A stretch of DNA of 64,000 bases from CADEEN01 sp963751775 (lineage in GTDB: Bacteria; Pseudomonadota; Gammaproteobacteria; Burkholderiales; Burkholderiaceae_C). A program made the position numbers and the translations under genes. Shown here in pieces: positions 18,431-28,706 of the stretch. The number at the start of each line of letters is the position of its first letter. Position 1 is the stretch's first letter. Where the stretch lies: the NCBI GenBank assembly GCA_963751775.1, contig CAVVVW010000020.1, positions 7,350 to 71,349 of the forward strand, written 5' to 3'. The notes under the pieces were generated by a model. The model was not told the origin of the DNA and did not search any database. It was given only the letters and a program-made list of their open reading frames with translations.

Positions 18431-18839
18431 TCAGAAGATGGACGCACCGAAAATCTTCACCGCGCCGTCTTCATAGCCGAGCACAAGTCTGCCAAGCCAT
18501 TCTCCTGGCTTCTTGGTGCTGCGCTGCCGATAAAGAACCGTCACATGCTCGCCGCGGCGAATGATGCCGAGCGAGTCGACGTCCTCGGACAGACTTCTCG
18601 CCAGTTCGCTGTGTGCGAACTGGTGGCCCGCTACGACATGATTCATGGCAAGCGCCAGCGAGTTGGAAAAGTTCTTTACGAATTCTCCGTACTTGCCTTC
18701 GTTCGAATACGTGACGAGGCCGCGCCACAGCGGATGGGCGATGGCGAAGATCTCTTCGTCGGTCTTTTCAGTGATGTTCACGCGACGGCACTTTGCGATC
18801 GGAAGGGACCAGCTCGATCGGGCTTGCGACAAACGACAT
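18431..18839 (-). CDS. unknown protein directly downstream of aprA, frameshifted
   Basis: ATG 18839 has AGAAGG upstream and gives MSFVASPIELVPSDRKVPS; one extra base near 18790 then shifts into a frame continuing VNITEKTDEEIFAIAHPLWRGLVTYSNEGKYGEF and ending GYEDGAVKIFGASIF, 135 residues in all. It looks like a soluble alpha/beta protein with an NTF2-like feel (helical N-half, beta-rich C-half RGEHVTVLYRQRS...GEWLGRLVLGYEDG). I do not know the family. The 58-base gap to aprA and shared strand suggest a role tied to APS reductase. Confidence 0.6.
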
Positions 18840-18897
18840 GCGGGTACCTTCTGCGGCAGATCAGACGGTCAACGAGTGCTTCCGTGCGGGGACATCG

Positions 18898-20768
18898 CTA
18901 CGCGTCGTCCGCGACCAGGTGATAACAAGGCGCCTTCTCCATGGTGTATTCGCCGGATCTTCGGATCGCGACGCGAGACCGTCAGCACGTGCCAGTTCTC
19001 GTCGTCCACCTTCATCGCATCGCCGCGGTAGTAGTAACCCGGCCACCGCGTCTCCTTGCGAAACAGCGTGTGTTGCGTGACGCACTCTGCAGCGCGATGC
19101 CGGTGCATCAGTTCCCACGCACGCAGCAACTCGTGAATGTCCTCCGCGGCCAGGCTCTGCAGGTCTTCCTCCATGATCCTGAGCTTCTTCAGGCCGATGT
19201 TCAGCAGCTTCTCGTTGGTCATGTAGTTGACCGTCACGCCACCGCAATACTCGTCCATCAGCTTCTGCAGCCGATCCAGGCCCTGCTTGGGATTGATGTA
19301 GTGCGGGTTGACGTCGCCCGCCACGATCGCATTGCGGTAGAGCTTGTAATGCTCCATGGGCTTGTAGATCTCCTGTCTGCGGCGAGTGATCTGCTCATCG
19401 GATACGACAATGCCTTCGCCTTTGCCGTCGTCGATGTACTTGCAGGCGGCCTTCGCGGCGAGACGACCTTCGGTGAACGAGCCGGATGAGAAGGCGTGCG
19501 GCGTGCCGCCGACCGCGTCGCCGGCGCCGAACAGGCCTTCGATCGTCGTCATGCGGTTGTAGCCCCAGAAATACTCGGGTGGGGAGACGTCCTCGGGACC
19601 CGAGCACCAGGCACCCGAACCGGTCGCGTGGGAGCCCATGACGTAGGGCTCGGAGGTGGTCAGTTCGGGATTCTCGTTCTTGGGATCCACGTCGGTGGCG
19701 GCCCACAGCACCGCCTGGCCGATGGTCATGCCGAGGAAGTTCTCCCAACCGACCTCTTCCAGATGGGGATCCTGGAACGCCTTCATCGTCACCATGTGAA
19801 TCGGGCCGCGGCCGGCATTGACTTCGCTGATCAACGCGTGGTTGCGCAGACAGGTCGGGATCGGCCGGTGGGTCAGATGCGAGGCTTCCGGATCGAGATA
19901 CTCCTTGCCGACCATCTTCTGCAGTTCGGGGAACCATTTGGATTCGTACTCTTCGCCCAAGCCGTTTTGGGTATAGGTCTTCAGGTGCAGGAAATAGGCG
20001 CCGACCGGGCCGTAACCGTCCTTGAAGCGTGCCAGCACGATGCGATTTTCCATCTGCGTCATCTTGGCGCCGGCGTCGATCATGAGCCCATAGGCGGACG
20101 CAGACGACCACGGCGCATACCAGGTGCGGCCGGAACCTTCGCCCACTGAACGCGGCTTGAAGATGTTGGAGGCGCCGCCCGCGCCGCAGATCACGGTCTT
20201 GGACTTGAAGACGTGGTAGTTGCCTGTGCGGACGTTGAAGCCGACGGCGCCGGCAACCCGGTTCGGCCTTGCTTTCATCCATCAGCAGGTGAGTGACGCA
20301 GATGCGGTTGAAGACCTTGTCGGCCGACTTCTTCGCGGCCTCGGACACGATCGGCTTGTAGGACTCGCCGTGAATCATGATCTGCCATCGCCCTTCACGC
20401 AGATAGCGCCCGGTCTTCGGGTTCTTCATGATGGGCAGGCCCCACTCTTCGAACTGGTGCACCGTGGAATCGACGTGACGGGCCATATCGAACAGCAGGT
20501 CTTCACGCACCAGCCCCATCAGGTCGGTACGGGCGTAGCGGACATGGTCCTCCGGCTTGTTCTCGCCCCAGCGGGTGCCCATGTAGCAGTTGATCGCGTA
20601 CAGACCCTGGGCGACCGCGCCGGAGCGATCCATATTGGCCTTCTCGGCGATGACGATCTTCTTGTCCTGACCCCAGAATCTGGCCTCCCATGCGGCACCC
20701 GTGCCGCCAAGACCCGCACCGACGACCAGAATATCGATGCCGTCTTCGACGATAGTTTCGTAAGCCAT
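18898..20768 (-). CDS. aprA: adenylylsulfate reductase alpha subunit, twice frameshifted
   Basis: AprA is the FAD subunit that, in sulfur oxidizers, condenses sulfite with AMP to APS. The N-terminal FAD fold reads ILVVGAGLGGTGAAWEARFW. The central catalytic part includes SHLTHRPIPTCLRNHALISEVNAGRGPIHM and the active-site region WGYNRMTTIEGLFGAGDAVGG. Single extra bases near 20257 and 18957 interrupt it. Deleting both gives a continuous 622-residue protein ending GEYTMEKAPCYHLVADDA, the standard AprA length and tail. ATG 20768 overlaps the aprB stop. GC content is lower than in soe or dsr. Confidence 0.92.
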
Positions 20769-21247
20769 CAGTAAACCACGCCTTTCGTCATCTTGAGACC
20801 ATTGGACTTCAGCGTATGCAGTCCGCCGTCATCGAGGCGGATGTACTTCGGCTCGCTATACAACAACTCGCTGTCGCGCATTTCCTTGCTCGGCCCGGGA
20901 ACATCCGCGAGCTTGGGGATCGCCGTTCCCCAGGGCTTGGTGGTGATCGGCGACAGGAAATTCTTTTCCGTTCCGTTGCGGAACTTGATCTTCCAGGCGA
21001 TCGTGCCTTTCCTTTCGTCGCGCTGGACACGTACGCTGTGTCCAAGCGGAGCGAAGTCGGCATAGCCGCGCACATCGATCGCGTTCTGCGGACAAGCCTT
21101 GACGCAGGAGAAGCACTCCCAGCACATGTTGGGCTCGATGTTGTAGGCACGGCGATACGTCTTGTCGATGTGCATGATGTCGGACGGGCAGATGTCGACG
21201 CAGTGTCCGCATCCGTCGCACCTCGTCATATAGACGAACGTAGGCAT
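20768..21247 (-). CDS. aprB: adenylylsulfate reductase beta subunit
   Basis: 159 residues, intact. Two [4Fe-4S] clusters are bound by CDGCGHCVDICPSDIM and MCWECFSCVKACPQNAI, followed by the beta-sheet and the long C-terminal tail that wraps AprA. AAGGAG precedes ATG 21247. It passes electrons between the FAD of AprA and the membrane partner, here AprM. Confidence 0.95.
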   Translation of the reverse strand: MPTFVYMTRCDGCGHCVDICPSDIMHIDKTYRRAYNIEPNMCWECFSCVKACPQNAIDVRGYADFAPLGHSVRVQRDERKGTIAWKIKFRNGTEKNFLSPITTKPWGTAIPKLADVPGPSKEMRDSELLYSEPKYIRLDDGGLHTLKSNGLKMTKGVVY

Positions 21248-21294
21248 TATTTCGACTCCTTATCAATTCCAACAGAACTTGCGGGTTGCATTGC

Positions 21295-22136
21295 TCAGTA
21301 GTGGCGGGGCGCTTCGCGCTTGATGCCAAGCCCCATGTCCATCGGCGCTTCTCGCAACAGTTCCATGGAGTGCCTTCGCCGCTGTTCGGGATCGTCACGG
21401 GTCTGCGTCGGCAAGTTCGCGGCCGTGCCATTGGCCTTCGATACCCTCTTCTCGAACGCCGCCGCGGGCTTGAAGAACATGTGCGCGAACTTGGACCAGG
21501 CGACCGAGCCGAACAGCACCGTCGTCGCGATGATGTAGAGGCCGAAGAAGGCGGTCGCCACTGCGCTCGAGCGGGCCTGCAGGTAGGCCCATATCAGGCC
21601 CAGCGTGACGCTGGCGATCAGCGAGAGAACGAACAGGTCCGCACGCATCAGGCGCCAGGGCGAACCGCCCTCGGCGGCGACATCGACGCGGATGAAGAAC
21701 CAGAACCAGTAGCCGCCGGCGCAGACCATCAGGCCACCCAGCCACCACAGCTGCGGCAGGATGGCGGGCGGTCGGGTTCGCGGCCGTCGGGTGATCGAAG
21801 GCCAACAGTGCCGTGGCGATGACGTAGATCAAGAACCCGTACATGGTCAGCAGATGGGCGATGCGGCGGCGGACATTGCAGAATTCGCCGGATGCCAGAA
21901 CATCCACCAGGCCGGTCTTGACCGCGAGCGACACCATCTCGCCGCCACTGAGTTGCTGCGGCCCCTTGCTCTTCGATTTTCGCCAGCTGGCGAAGAAGTA
22001 CCTCGCGCTGCCCTTGTGGATCGTGTCGTAGACGGTACCGGCGAAGACCGCGAGCGCCATCAGAACGATGTAGATCCGCATCGCGTTCGGTCGGCAATAC
22101 GTCGATCAACGCGGCAAACGGGTTGTTGGCGAACAT
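21295..22136 (-). CDS. aprM: APS reductase membrane partner AprM, twice frameshifted
   Basis: Extra bases near 22090 and 21772 split the gene; removal gives 279 residues with about six helices (YIVLMALAVFAG, LTMYGFLIYVIATALL, MVCAGGYWFWFFI, LFVLSLIASVTLGLIWAYL and others). AprM is found with aprBA in many sulfur oxidizers in place of QmoABC and is proposed to link APS reductase to the quinone pool. It lies 47 bases upstream of aprB. ATG 22136 follows AGGAG. The soluble tail ends in REAPMDMGLGIKREAPRHY. Confidence 0.82.
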
Positions 22137-22149
22137 GGGGGGCAATCTC

Positions 22150-22749
22150 CTAGATCATTTCCGTGGCGAGCCGGCGGCGGATTCCACGGCTCGCGAAGCC
22201 ATCTTCGGGTGCCTGTGAAGACGGTGCATGACGCCATGCGTCGCCGAGCTCGTGCAATTCGAAGCGCATCGCAGCGAGATCGCCCAGCACCCATGTCGCA
22301 GGGGCGGCAAGACCGGCCACCGTGCCGGGATTGACAAGCCAGGTCTGCTTGCCGTTCACGCTCGCGACGTTGCGCACTTCGGCCTGGTGCGAGTGGCCGC
22401 AGCAGACCAGTTCCCAATCGCCGGTACAGGCCATCGCATGGCCGTAGTCGTGATAGTGCACGAGGAAGACCCGCCGGCCGGCGAGTTCCAGGCGCGCATC
22501 GGCGCCGTGGTAGCTCAGGAGCCCGCCGCTCGTGCGCGCCAGCTTGTGCAGGGCCTGCGGGTCGCCGACATTGTTGCCGTGGATGAGGTGCACCGGCAGC
22601 CCCAGCGCGAGGGCGGGTTTGAGCGTTTGCGCGCCGATCAAGTCGCCGCAATGAACCACCGCCTCGGCGCCCTGCGCTCTTGCCTCGCGCACCGCCTGGG
22701 CGAGCATGTCGGCGCGGTCGTGGCTGTCGGAGACGATGCAGACTTTCAT
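22150..22749 (-). CDS. YfcE/MJ0936-type metallophosphoesterase
   Basis: 199 residues with the calcineurin-like metal ligands in order: SDSHD at residues 7-11, VVHCGDLIG, IHGNN, and CCGHSHQAE. The small size and lack of signal peptide fit the YfcE-type cytoplasmic phosphodiesterases. It lies between sat and aprM with gaps of 4 and 13 bases, so it is probably co-transcribed with the APS pathway genes. A role in nucleotide (AMP/APS-derived) turnover is only a guess. Confidence 0.82.
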   Translation of the reverse strand: MKVCIVSDSHDRADMLAQAVREARAQGAEAVVHCGDLIGAQTLKPALALGLPVHLIHGNNVGDPQALHKLARTSGGLLSYHGADARLELAGRRVFLVHYHDYGHAMACTGDWELVCCGHSHQAEVRNVASVNGKQTWLVNPGTVAGLAAPATWVLGDLAAMRFELHELGDAWRHAPSSQAPEDGFASRGIRRRLATEMI

Positions 22750-22753
22750 GCGT

Positions 22754-23959
22754 TCATCTCGACGATCGGGTCAAGGCGACGGGCGCGGCGTCCAGCTCGG
22801 CGTAATAGGCACGCAGGATCTCGAGCACCTCCGGACGGCTGAACTCGGGCGGCACCGGTTCGCCTTCGGACAGCCACTTGCGCAATTGCGTGCCACTGAC
22901 TTGCAGCCGTTGCGTGTCGTCGTGCGGACAGGTGCGGCCCGAGGCCATGCCGCCGCACGCGTAGCACCAGAACGCGACGTCGATCTTCAGCGCCTGCGTC
23001 TCCAATGCGCCGTGCGGAATCTGGTCGAAGACGTGATGTGCGTCGAACGGGCCGTAGTAGCTGCCCACGCCGGCGTGGTCGCGCCCGACGATCAGGTGCG
23101 AGCAGCCGTAGTTCTGGCGGAACAGCGCGTGCAGCAGGGCTTCGCGCGGCCCCGCGTAGCGCATGTCCAGCGGATAGCCGGCCTGGACGATGGTCGACGG
23201 CACGAAGTAGTTCTCGGCCAGCACCGCGATCGCGCGCGTGCGCACGTCGGCCGGGATGTCGCCGGGCTTGAGCGCTCCGAGCAGCGAATGCACGAGCACG
23301 CCGTCGCACACCTCGATGGCGATCTTGGCCAGGTATTCGTGCGAGCGGTGCATCGGGTTGCGCGTCTGGAATGCCGCGATGCGCGACCAACCCAGCGTCG
23401 TGAACAGCGACCGGGTCTGCGCCGGCGTCATGAACAGCGCGCCGTACTTCTCGGGGAATCCGCCCTGCGACAGCACCCGGATGGGGCCGGCCAGGTTGAC
23501 CTCGGCCTGGTCGAGCACCATCTTCACGCCAGGGTGCTTGGGGTCGGTGGTGCGGAACACGCACTGGCACTCGTGCGCCTTGTCGATGCGGTACTTCTCG
23601 GTCACGCGCAGCGTGGCCAGCGGTTCGCCATCGTCGGGGTCGATCAGGGCGACCTCCTGCCCGACGGCGATCTTCTCGGCCGTGGCGGGTTGCGCCGAAA
23701 CGGTGATCGGAATCGGCCAGAACAAGCCGCTGCCGGTTCGCATGTCGTCGCATACGCCGCGCCAGTCCGCGTGCGACATGAAGCCGTCCAGCGGGGTGAA
23801 GCCGCCGATGCCGAGCATGATGATGTCGCCGCGTTCGCGCGAAGTGACTGGCAGCCGGGGCAGGGCACGCGCCCGTTCGAGCTCCTTTGCGCGCTCGGCA
23901 CCCGCCAGCAGCAGGGGCCGCAGTTGCGCGCCGCCGTGCGGCCGGACAAGGCTGCTCAT
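22754..23959 (-). CDS. sat: sulfate adenylyltransferase (dissimilatory type)
   Basis: 401 residues, intact. The ATP-sulfurylase core carries FQTRNPMHRSHEY (QxRNPxHxxHE, nucleotide-binding) and IVGRDHAGVGSYYGPFDAHH, and a probable zinc site with cysteines in WCYACGGMASGRTCPH. In sulfur oxidizers it runs backwards, turning APS and pyrophosphate into ATP and sulfate. The homomeric Sat form (no CysDN) fits dissimilatory use. First gene of the sat-phosphodiesterase-aprMBA run. Confidence 0.95.
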   Translation of the reverse strand: MSSLVRPHGGAQLRPLLLAGAERAKELERARALPRLPVTSRERGDIIMLGIGGFTPLDGFMSHADWRGVCDDMRTGSGLFWPIPITVSAQPATAEKIAVGQEVALIDPDDGEPLATLRVTEKYRIDKAHECQCVFRTTDPKHPGVKMVLDQAEVNLAGPIRVLSQGGFPEKYGALFMTPAQTRSLFTTLGWSRIAAFQTRNPMHRSHEYLAKIAIEVCDGVLVHSLLGALKPGDIPADVRTRAIAVLAENYFVPSTIVQAGYPLDMRYAGPREALLHALFRQNYGCSHLIVGRDHAGVGSYYGPFDAHHVFDQIPHGALETQALKIDVAFWCYACGGMASGRTCPHDDTQRLQVSGTQLRKWLSEGEPVPPEFSRPEVLEILRAYYAELDAAPVALTRSSR

Positions 23960-24188
23960 CGTCTATCGCAGCGCCGGTCGATCGGCCGCGGCAGCTCACA
24001 GTACGTGCATCGCGCACGCGCATGCAATCGATGGGCAAACCGAGGCGGGAGTGCTGTCGCAGCGAGGGTGGGCATGAACTCGTTTGTGCACGGGCAGGAG
24101 CATCGGTGCGCGACGCAATGGCCACCACCGCAACAGGGCAATGCTAGGCAGCCTGTCTAAAAAGAAAAAGCGGACAATAGCGGTCACG

Positions 24189-25134
24189 ATGACCAGTAAA
24201 GCAGATCAACGAATGGCCCAGCACCTGCCACCGCGGCTGCGCCTGAGCCTGCGCCAGCTCGAAGTCTTCGTGGCCACTGCCCGCGCCGGGTCGACGCGGG
24301 CCGCGGCGGACCACGTTGCGCGCTCGCAGTCGGCGGCGAGCGCCGGGCTGGCCGACCTCGAAGCCTCGCTCGGCGTGTTGCTGTTCGACCGCGTCGGCCG
24401 CCGCCTGATGCTCAACGAGAACGGGCGCGCCTTGCTGCCCAAGGCCGCCGCGTTGCTCGACCGCGCCGCCGAGGTCGACGACCTGTTCTCCGGCGAACAC
24501 GACGCCCGCCTGCGCATCGCGGCCAGCCTGACGATCGGCGAATACCTGCTGCCGGAGCTGCTGGCACGCTGGAAGACCGCCCACCCGAGCAGCCCGGTCG
24601 ACTTGATGATCGGCAATACGAGCGAGGTGATCGCCGCGGTGGCGGCCTTCGATGTGGACGTCGGTTTCATCGAAGGGCCGCAAACGCACGCCCAGCTGAT
24701 CGTGCGGCCGTGGCTGACCGACGAACTGGTGATCGTCGTCGCGCCCACGCATGCCTTGGCGGGGCGGACCGCCAGCGTACGCAACCTGCGCGAGGCGACC
24801 TGGGCCCTGCGCGAACCGGGCTCCGGTACGCGCGAGGCGGTCGAGCGCTGGTTGCTCGACCGTGTCGGGTCGTTGAACGTGCAGTTCGAACTCGGCAGCC
24901 CGGAGGCGATCAAGCGCCTGGTGGCCGCCGGCGCCGCGGTCGGCTGCCTGTCGCGCGAGGTCGTGGCGCGCGAGCTGGCGCAGGGCTCGTTGGTCGAGCT
25001 GACGCACCCGATTGCCCCGTGCCACGCGTCGGCTGGCCATGGTGCTGCACCGTGACAAGCACCTCGGTCGCGGGGCGGAGGACTTCGTGCGCCACTGCGC
25101 TGCCGCACGACCGCCGGCCCAAGCTCGCACATGA
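24189..25134 (+). CDS. LysR-type transcriptional regulator, frameshifted near the end
   Basis: Winged HTH at residues 18-75 (LSLRQLEVFVATARAGSTRAAADHVARSQSAASAGLADLE) followed by a two-lobed effector domain. One extra C near 25017 truncates it; deletion extends the protein through ARATRRLAMVLHRDKHLGRGAEDFV to a TGA at 25132-25134, 314 residues, normal for the family. It is divergent from sat, the classic arrangement for a LysR regulator of its neighbour. CysB- or CbbR-like roles cannot be told apart. An alternative start lies at 24213. Confidence 0.85.
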
Positions 25135-25413
25135 GGCTGCGCGCGGCACCGGCGGGCGGGTGGCGAACGAGGCCCGGTCGCGGTCGCGCCTGTACCCGAC
25201 CGCGCTACCATGCGCATATTGCGGCCGTTGGCACCTCGCCGCCGCCGTATGGCGCACGACGCGCGCGCCGGCCAATGTGGGCGGTGCCGGAATGCCGAGC
25301 GCGCCATCGCGATGCGGTTGGCGGCGTGGGGGACGATGGCAAGACATGCGCGGATCCGTTCAATCGCCGTGACCAACGATCAGCACCGCCACCACGTCAG
25401 CAGGCCCTGATTC

Positions 25414-26626
25414 ATGCATAGCGACCCACCCGATACGACGCGCGAATCGCCGCGGGCCGACGGCTGGCGTGCGCACGAGGCGGACATGCTGGCCCAGATC
25501 ATGGCCGGCCTGGCCGCCGGCAGCGAACTTGGCACCTTGCTCGCGCGTTGCCTCGATCCGATCGTGCGCCTGGCGGGTGCGCAGGCCGGGGCCGTGCGCA
25601 TATTGTCCGATGCCGGCGACTTGTTGCAGTTGCTCGGCAGTGTCGGCCTGTCCGCGGGCGTGTGCGCCAGCGAGCGGGCCGTGGACCGTCATTGCGGCCA
25701 CTGCGGTGCGGCTGCCGACGGCAACCGCATGGTCTGGGCCTCGGATCTGCAAGCCTGCTCGCAGCGCGCGGGTGGCGAGTTCTTTGGCCAGGGCTGCCAG
25801 CGACTGCTGGCCGTGCCGGTGCAGCATCGCGGGCAGGTCCTGGGTGTGTACAACCTGTTCTTTGCCGAGGCCAGCGAACCCTCGGCCGAAGCGCTCGTCG
25901 CGCTCAAATCGATCGGGGAGTTGTTCGGCCTGGTGCTGCACAGCGCCCGCCTGGAGCAGGATCACCTGCGCGCAACGCTGAATCACGAACGCCAGATGAT
26001 GGCCGCCGAGGTGCACGATTCGGTCGCGCAATCACTCGCCTTCGTGAAGATGCGCCTGCCGTTGCTCGAGGATGCCATCAGCTCGCAGGACGTGACCCGC
26101 GCCCGGCAATACTGCGAGGACGTGCGCGCGGCCGTGACGCAGGCGCACTCGAGCCTGCGCAGCGTGCTGGTGCACCTGCGCTCGCCGATGGATCCCGAGG
26201 GCCTGGCGCACGCGCTCGATGTGACCGTGCAGACCTTCCGGCGCAATTGCGGCGCCGAACTGGACTTCGTGAACGAGATGCCGGGCCTGAAATTCACCCC
26301 CGAACAGGAGACGCAGGTCTTCCACATCGTGCGGGAGGCCTTGACCAATGTGGCGCGCCATTCGCGCGCCCGGCACGCCAGGCTGCATCTCGCGCCGCTG
26401 CGCGAAGGCCAACTGCAGGTCGTGGTCGAGGATGACGGCGGCGGCTTGCCGGCCGACGGCGGCCGACGGCGGCGCCCATTACGGCCTCGAGATCATGCTC
26501 GAGCGCGCACGCCGCCTCGGCGGCACGCTGCAGGTCGGCCCGCGCGACGGCGGTGGCACGCGCGTGCAACTGAGATTTTCCTTGCGCGGCGCCGAGGCGG
26601 CGCACGTGACCGAGGCGGGCGCCTGA
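25414..26626 (+). CDS. NarX/NarQ-like GAF sensor histidine kinase, frameshifted
   Basis: 403 residues after correction, with no membrane helix: an N-terminal GAF domain (about 30-190) with clustered cysteines (HCGHC, LQACSQ, GQGCQ), a HisKA_3 phosphoacceptor EVHDSVAQSLAFVKMRL, and a HATPase with N-box EALTNVARHSRA and DDGGGLP. One extra base in the repetitive GACGGCGGCCGACGG near 26462 breaks the HATPase; correction gives GAHYGLEIMLERA. The TGA overlaps the ATG of the response regulator. The cysteine cluster suggests a redox or Fe-S signal. Confidence 0.85.
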
Positions 26627-27282
26627 TGGCCGCGGTGCGCATCGTTCTGATGGACGACCACGCGCTGTGCCGCAGCGGGCTGTCGGACCTGTTGCATCAG
26701 CGCGGCGGCATGGACGTGGTGGCGGCGCTCGGCGACCCCGACCGCCTCGCCGAGGTGCTGCGCGAGCAGCGGCCGGATCTGCTGGTGCTCGACCTGCGGA
26801 TGCCGGCCATCGACGGCCTGGCGCTGTTGCGTCGCTTGCGCGTCGAGGGCATCGATACGCCGGCGGTGATCCTGACGATGAGCGATTCGGAAGCCGACTT
26901 GTCGGCTGCCCTGCGTGCCGGCGTACGCGGCTACCTGCTGAAGGACATGGAGCCCGAAGACGTCGTCACCGCGATCGGCCACGCCGCACTGGGCCAGCTC
27001 GCCGTGGCGCCGGCCATGACGCTCAAGCTGGCGCAACTGCTGCAGCCCGGTGCCAAGGGTGCGGACCGACACGGACTGCTCGCCTCGCTGACCGATCGCG
27101 AGCGCGAGATCCTCGACCACCTCGCGCGCGGCGAGAGCAACAAGGCGATCGCACGCGCACTCGAGATCAGTCACGATACCGTCAAGCTGCATGTACGGCA
27201 CATCCTGTCCAAGCTCAACCTGAGTTCGCGCGTGGAGGCGGCGGTCTTTGCAGTGGAGGCGCGGGCCTCGGGCTCGCGCTGA
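26626..27282 (+). CDS. NarL-family response regulator
   Basis: 218 residues: receiver domain with acidic pocket MDDH and phosphoacceptor Asp in LLVLDLRMPAIDG, Thr/Lys switch residues in ILTMSDSE and YLLKDMEPED, then a LuxR-type HTH (LTDREREILDHLARGESNKAIARALEISHDTVKLHVRHIL). Partner of the kinase it overlaps (TGATG). Targets unknown; the divergent sat, dsr and sox promoters in this window are candidates. Confidence 0.92.
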   Translation: MAAVRIVLMDDHALCRSGLSDLLHQRGGMDVVAALGDPDRLAEVLREQRPDLLVLDLRMPAIDGLALLRRLRVEGIDTPAVILTMSDSEADLSAALRAGVRGYLLKDMEPEDVVTAIGHAALGQLAVAPAMTLKLAQLLQPGAKGADRHGLLASLTDREREILDHLARGESNKAIARALEISHDTVKLHVRHILSKLNLSSRVEAAVFAVEARASGSR

Positions 27283-27312
27283 GCGGCGCAGGGTCGATCT
27301 TCGAACTTGCCC

Positions 27313-27843
27313 TCAGGGGCAGCCGCCCCAGTCGCCGGGCACCTTGCCCACCAGCAGCAGGAAGCTCTGGAAAGGCCCCATGTTGCCCATCGCCTCCAGC
27401 TTCGGGCCCTCGAAGTTCAGGCGGCCGAACATCATCGCGCGCATCGGGCCGTATTCGCCCGCGCCCATCTCGCGCCAGCGCGGCGTTTCGGCCCACATCA
27501 GGTAGTCGGCGCTGCCGTTGAGGGGCGTCGTCTTGGCGCTGCCGCCGTAGGTGCACATCGCCTTGTTGTCCTTCAGCGCCACCTGCATCTCGATGCGCGG
27601 GCTGGCCGGGCAGTCGGCACGATAGATCTGCATCGCCTTGTAGCCGCGCCCGCCGTCGTTCTTCACCCAGCCGGATTCGACCAGCTTGGCGGTCAGCGTG
27701 GCGTCGGCATTCCAGGCCTCGCACATGGCCCGGGCCCAGGGCTCGGACATGGCCACGGCGGCGGGCTGGGCGAACGCCGGCACCGCGGCGACGACGCCGG
27801 CGCAGACCGCGCCACGCAGTAGCGAACTTGGAATGTGCTTCAC
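27313..27843 (-). CDS. periplasmic SCP2-type lipid-carrier protein at the tail of the dsr operon
   Basis: 176 residues with a signal peptide ending PAFAQ. The rest resembles the SCP2 sterol-carrier fold: EAWNADATLTAKLVESGW, a strand-rich middle, and the helical end ADYLMWAETPRW...GPMRAMMFGRLNFEG. Three cysteines remain in the mature part, one at the very end (GGCP). It starts with GTG 27843, three bases after the cobA stop, so it is very likely the last gene of the dsr transcript. Function there is unknown. Confidence 0.7.
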   Translation of the reverse strand: MKHIPSSLLRGAVCAGVVAAVPAFAQPAAVAMSEPWARAMCEAWNADATLTAKLVESGWVKNDGGRGYKAMQIYRADCPASPRIEMQVALKDNKAMCTYGGSAKTTPLNGSADYLMWAETPRWREMGAGEYGPMRAMMFGRLNFEGPKLEAMGNMGPFQSFLLLVGKVPGDWGGCP

Positions 27844-27846
27844 GGT

Positions 27847-28684
27847 TCAGGCCTCCAGGGGTTGGGTGATCGTTGCCAGCGTGGCGCGCATGTCCTGCTC
27901 GCCGAACCAGGCCAGTTCGTCACGCAGTCGCACGACTTCGCCGACGATGGTCAGGCAGGGCGAGCGCAGGCCTTCGCGTTCGACCTCGTGGGCCAGCGTG
28001 CCGAGCGTCGCGCAGACGACGCGCTGCGCCGCGAGCGTGCCCTGGGCCACGACGGCGGCGGGCCAGTCGGCCGGCAGGCCGTGCTCGACGAGCTTGGCGC
28101 AAATCGTCGCCAGCCCGGTCAGGCTCATGTAGATCACCACCGTCTGGCGCGCGCGCGCGAGCGCCGTCCAGTCGAGGTCGAAGCTGCCGTCCCTGAGGTG
28201 GCCGGTGACGAACAGGCAGCTCTGGGCATGGTCGCGGTGCGTCAGCGGGATGCCGGCATAGGCGGCCACGCCGCAGGCGGCCGTGATGCCGGGCACCACT
28301 TCGAAGGGCACGCCCGCGGCCGCCAGCGCCTGCAGTTCCTCACCGCCGCGGCCGAAGACGAACGGGTCACCGCCCTTGAGGCGTACCACCTGCCGGCCGG
28401 CCTGCGCCAGGCGCACCAGCAGGTCGTTGATATCGGGCTGCCCCATGCTGTGGTTGCTGCGCTCCTTGCCGGCGTAGATGCGTTCGGCGTCGCTGCCGAT
28501 CAGGTCGAGCACGCCGGGGCCGACCAGGTGGTCGTAGACCACCACGTCGGCCTGGGCCAGCAGGCGCGCCGCGCGCAGCGTCAGCAGCTCGGGGTCGCCG
28601 GGGCCGGCGCCGACCAGGATACACGCGGCCCATGGTCGCGCGGCATTGCGCCAGCAGCGCGTTCATGTCAACGAATGAATTCAT
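27847..28684 (-). CDS. cobA: uroporphyrinogen-III C-methyltransferase (siroheme synthesis), frameshifted
   Basis: SAM-dependent methylation of uroporphyrinogen III supplies precorrin-2 for siroheme, the cofactor of DsrAB. Motifs: VVYDHLVGPGVLDLI, RLKGGDPFVFGRGGEE, and VVPGITAACGVAAYAGIPLTHRD. One extra base near 28618 separates the first 20 codons (MNSFVDMNALLAQC) from the core; removal gives 278 residues with the expected YLVGAGPGDPELLT loop. It lies behind dsrR and serves the operon. Confidence 0.9.
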
Positions 28685-28706
28685 GGTGCTCCTCTGGCTG
28701 TGCAGG

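Noticed and set aside
18898..20768. aprA as a pseudogene
   Set aside because: Two single-base insertions only; the rest is fully conserved and the restored length is standard.
25210..25410. 66-codon ORF before the sensor kinase
   Set aside because: Arg-rich, no ribosome binding site, no recognisable pattern. I see nothing supportable in 25135-25413.
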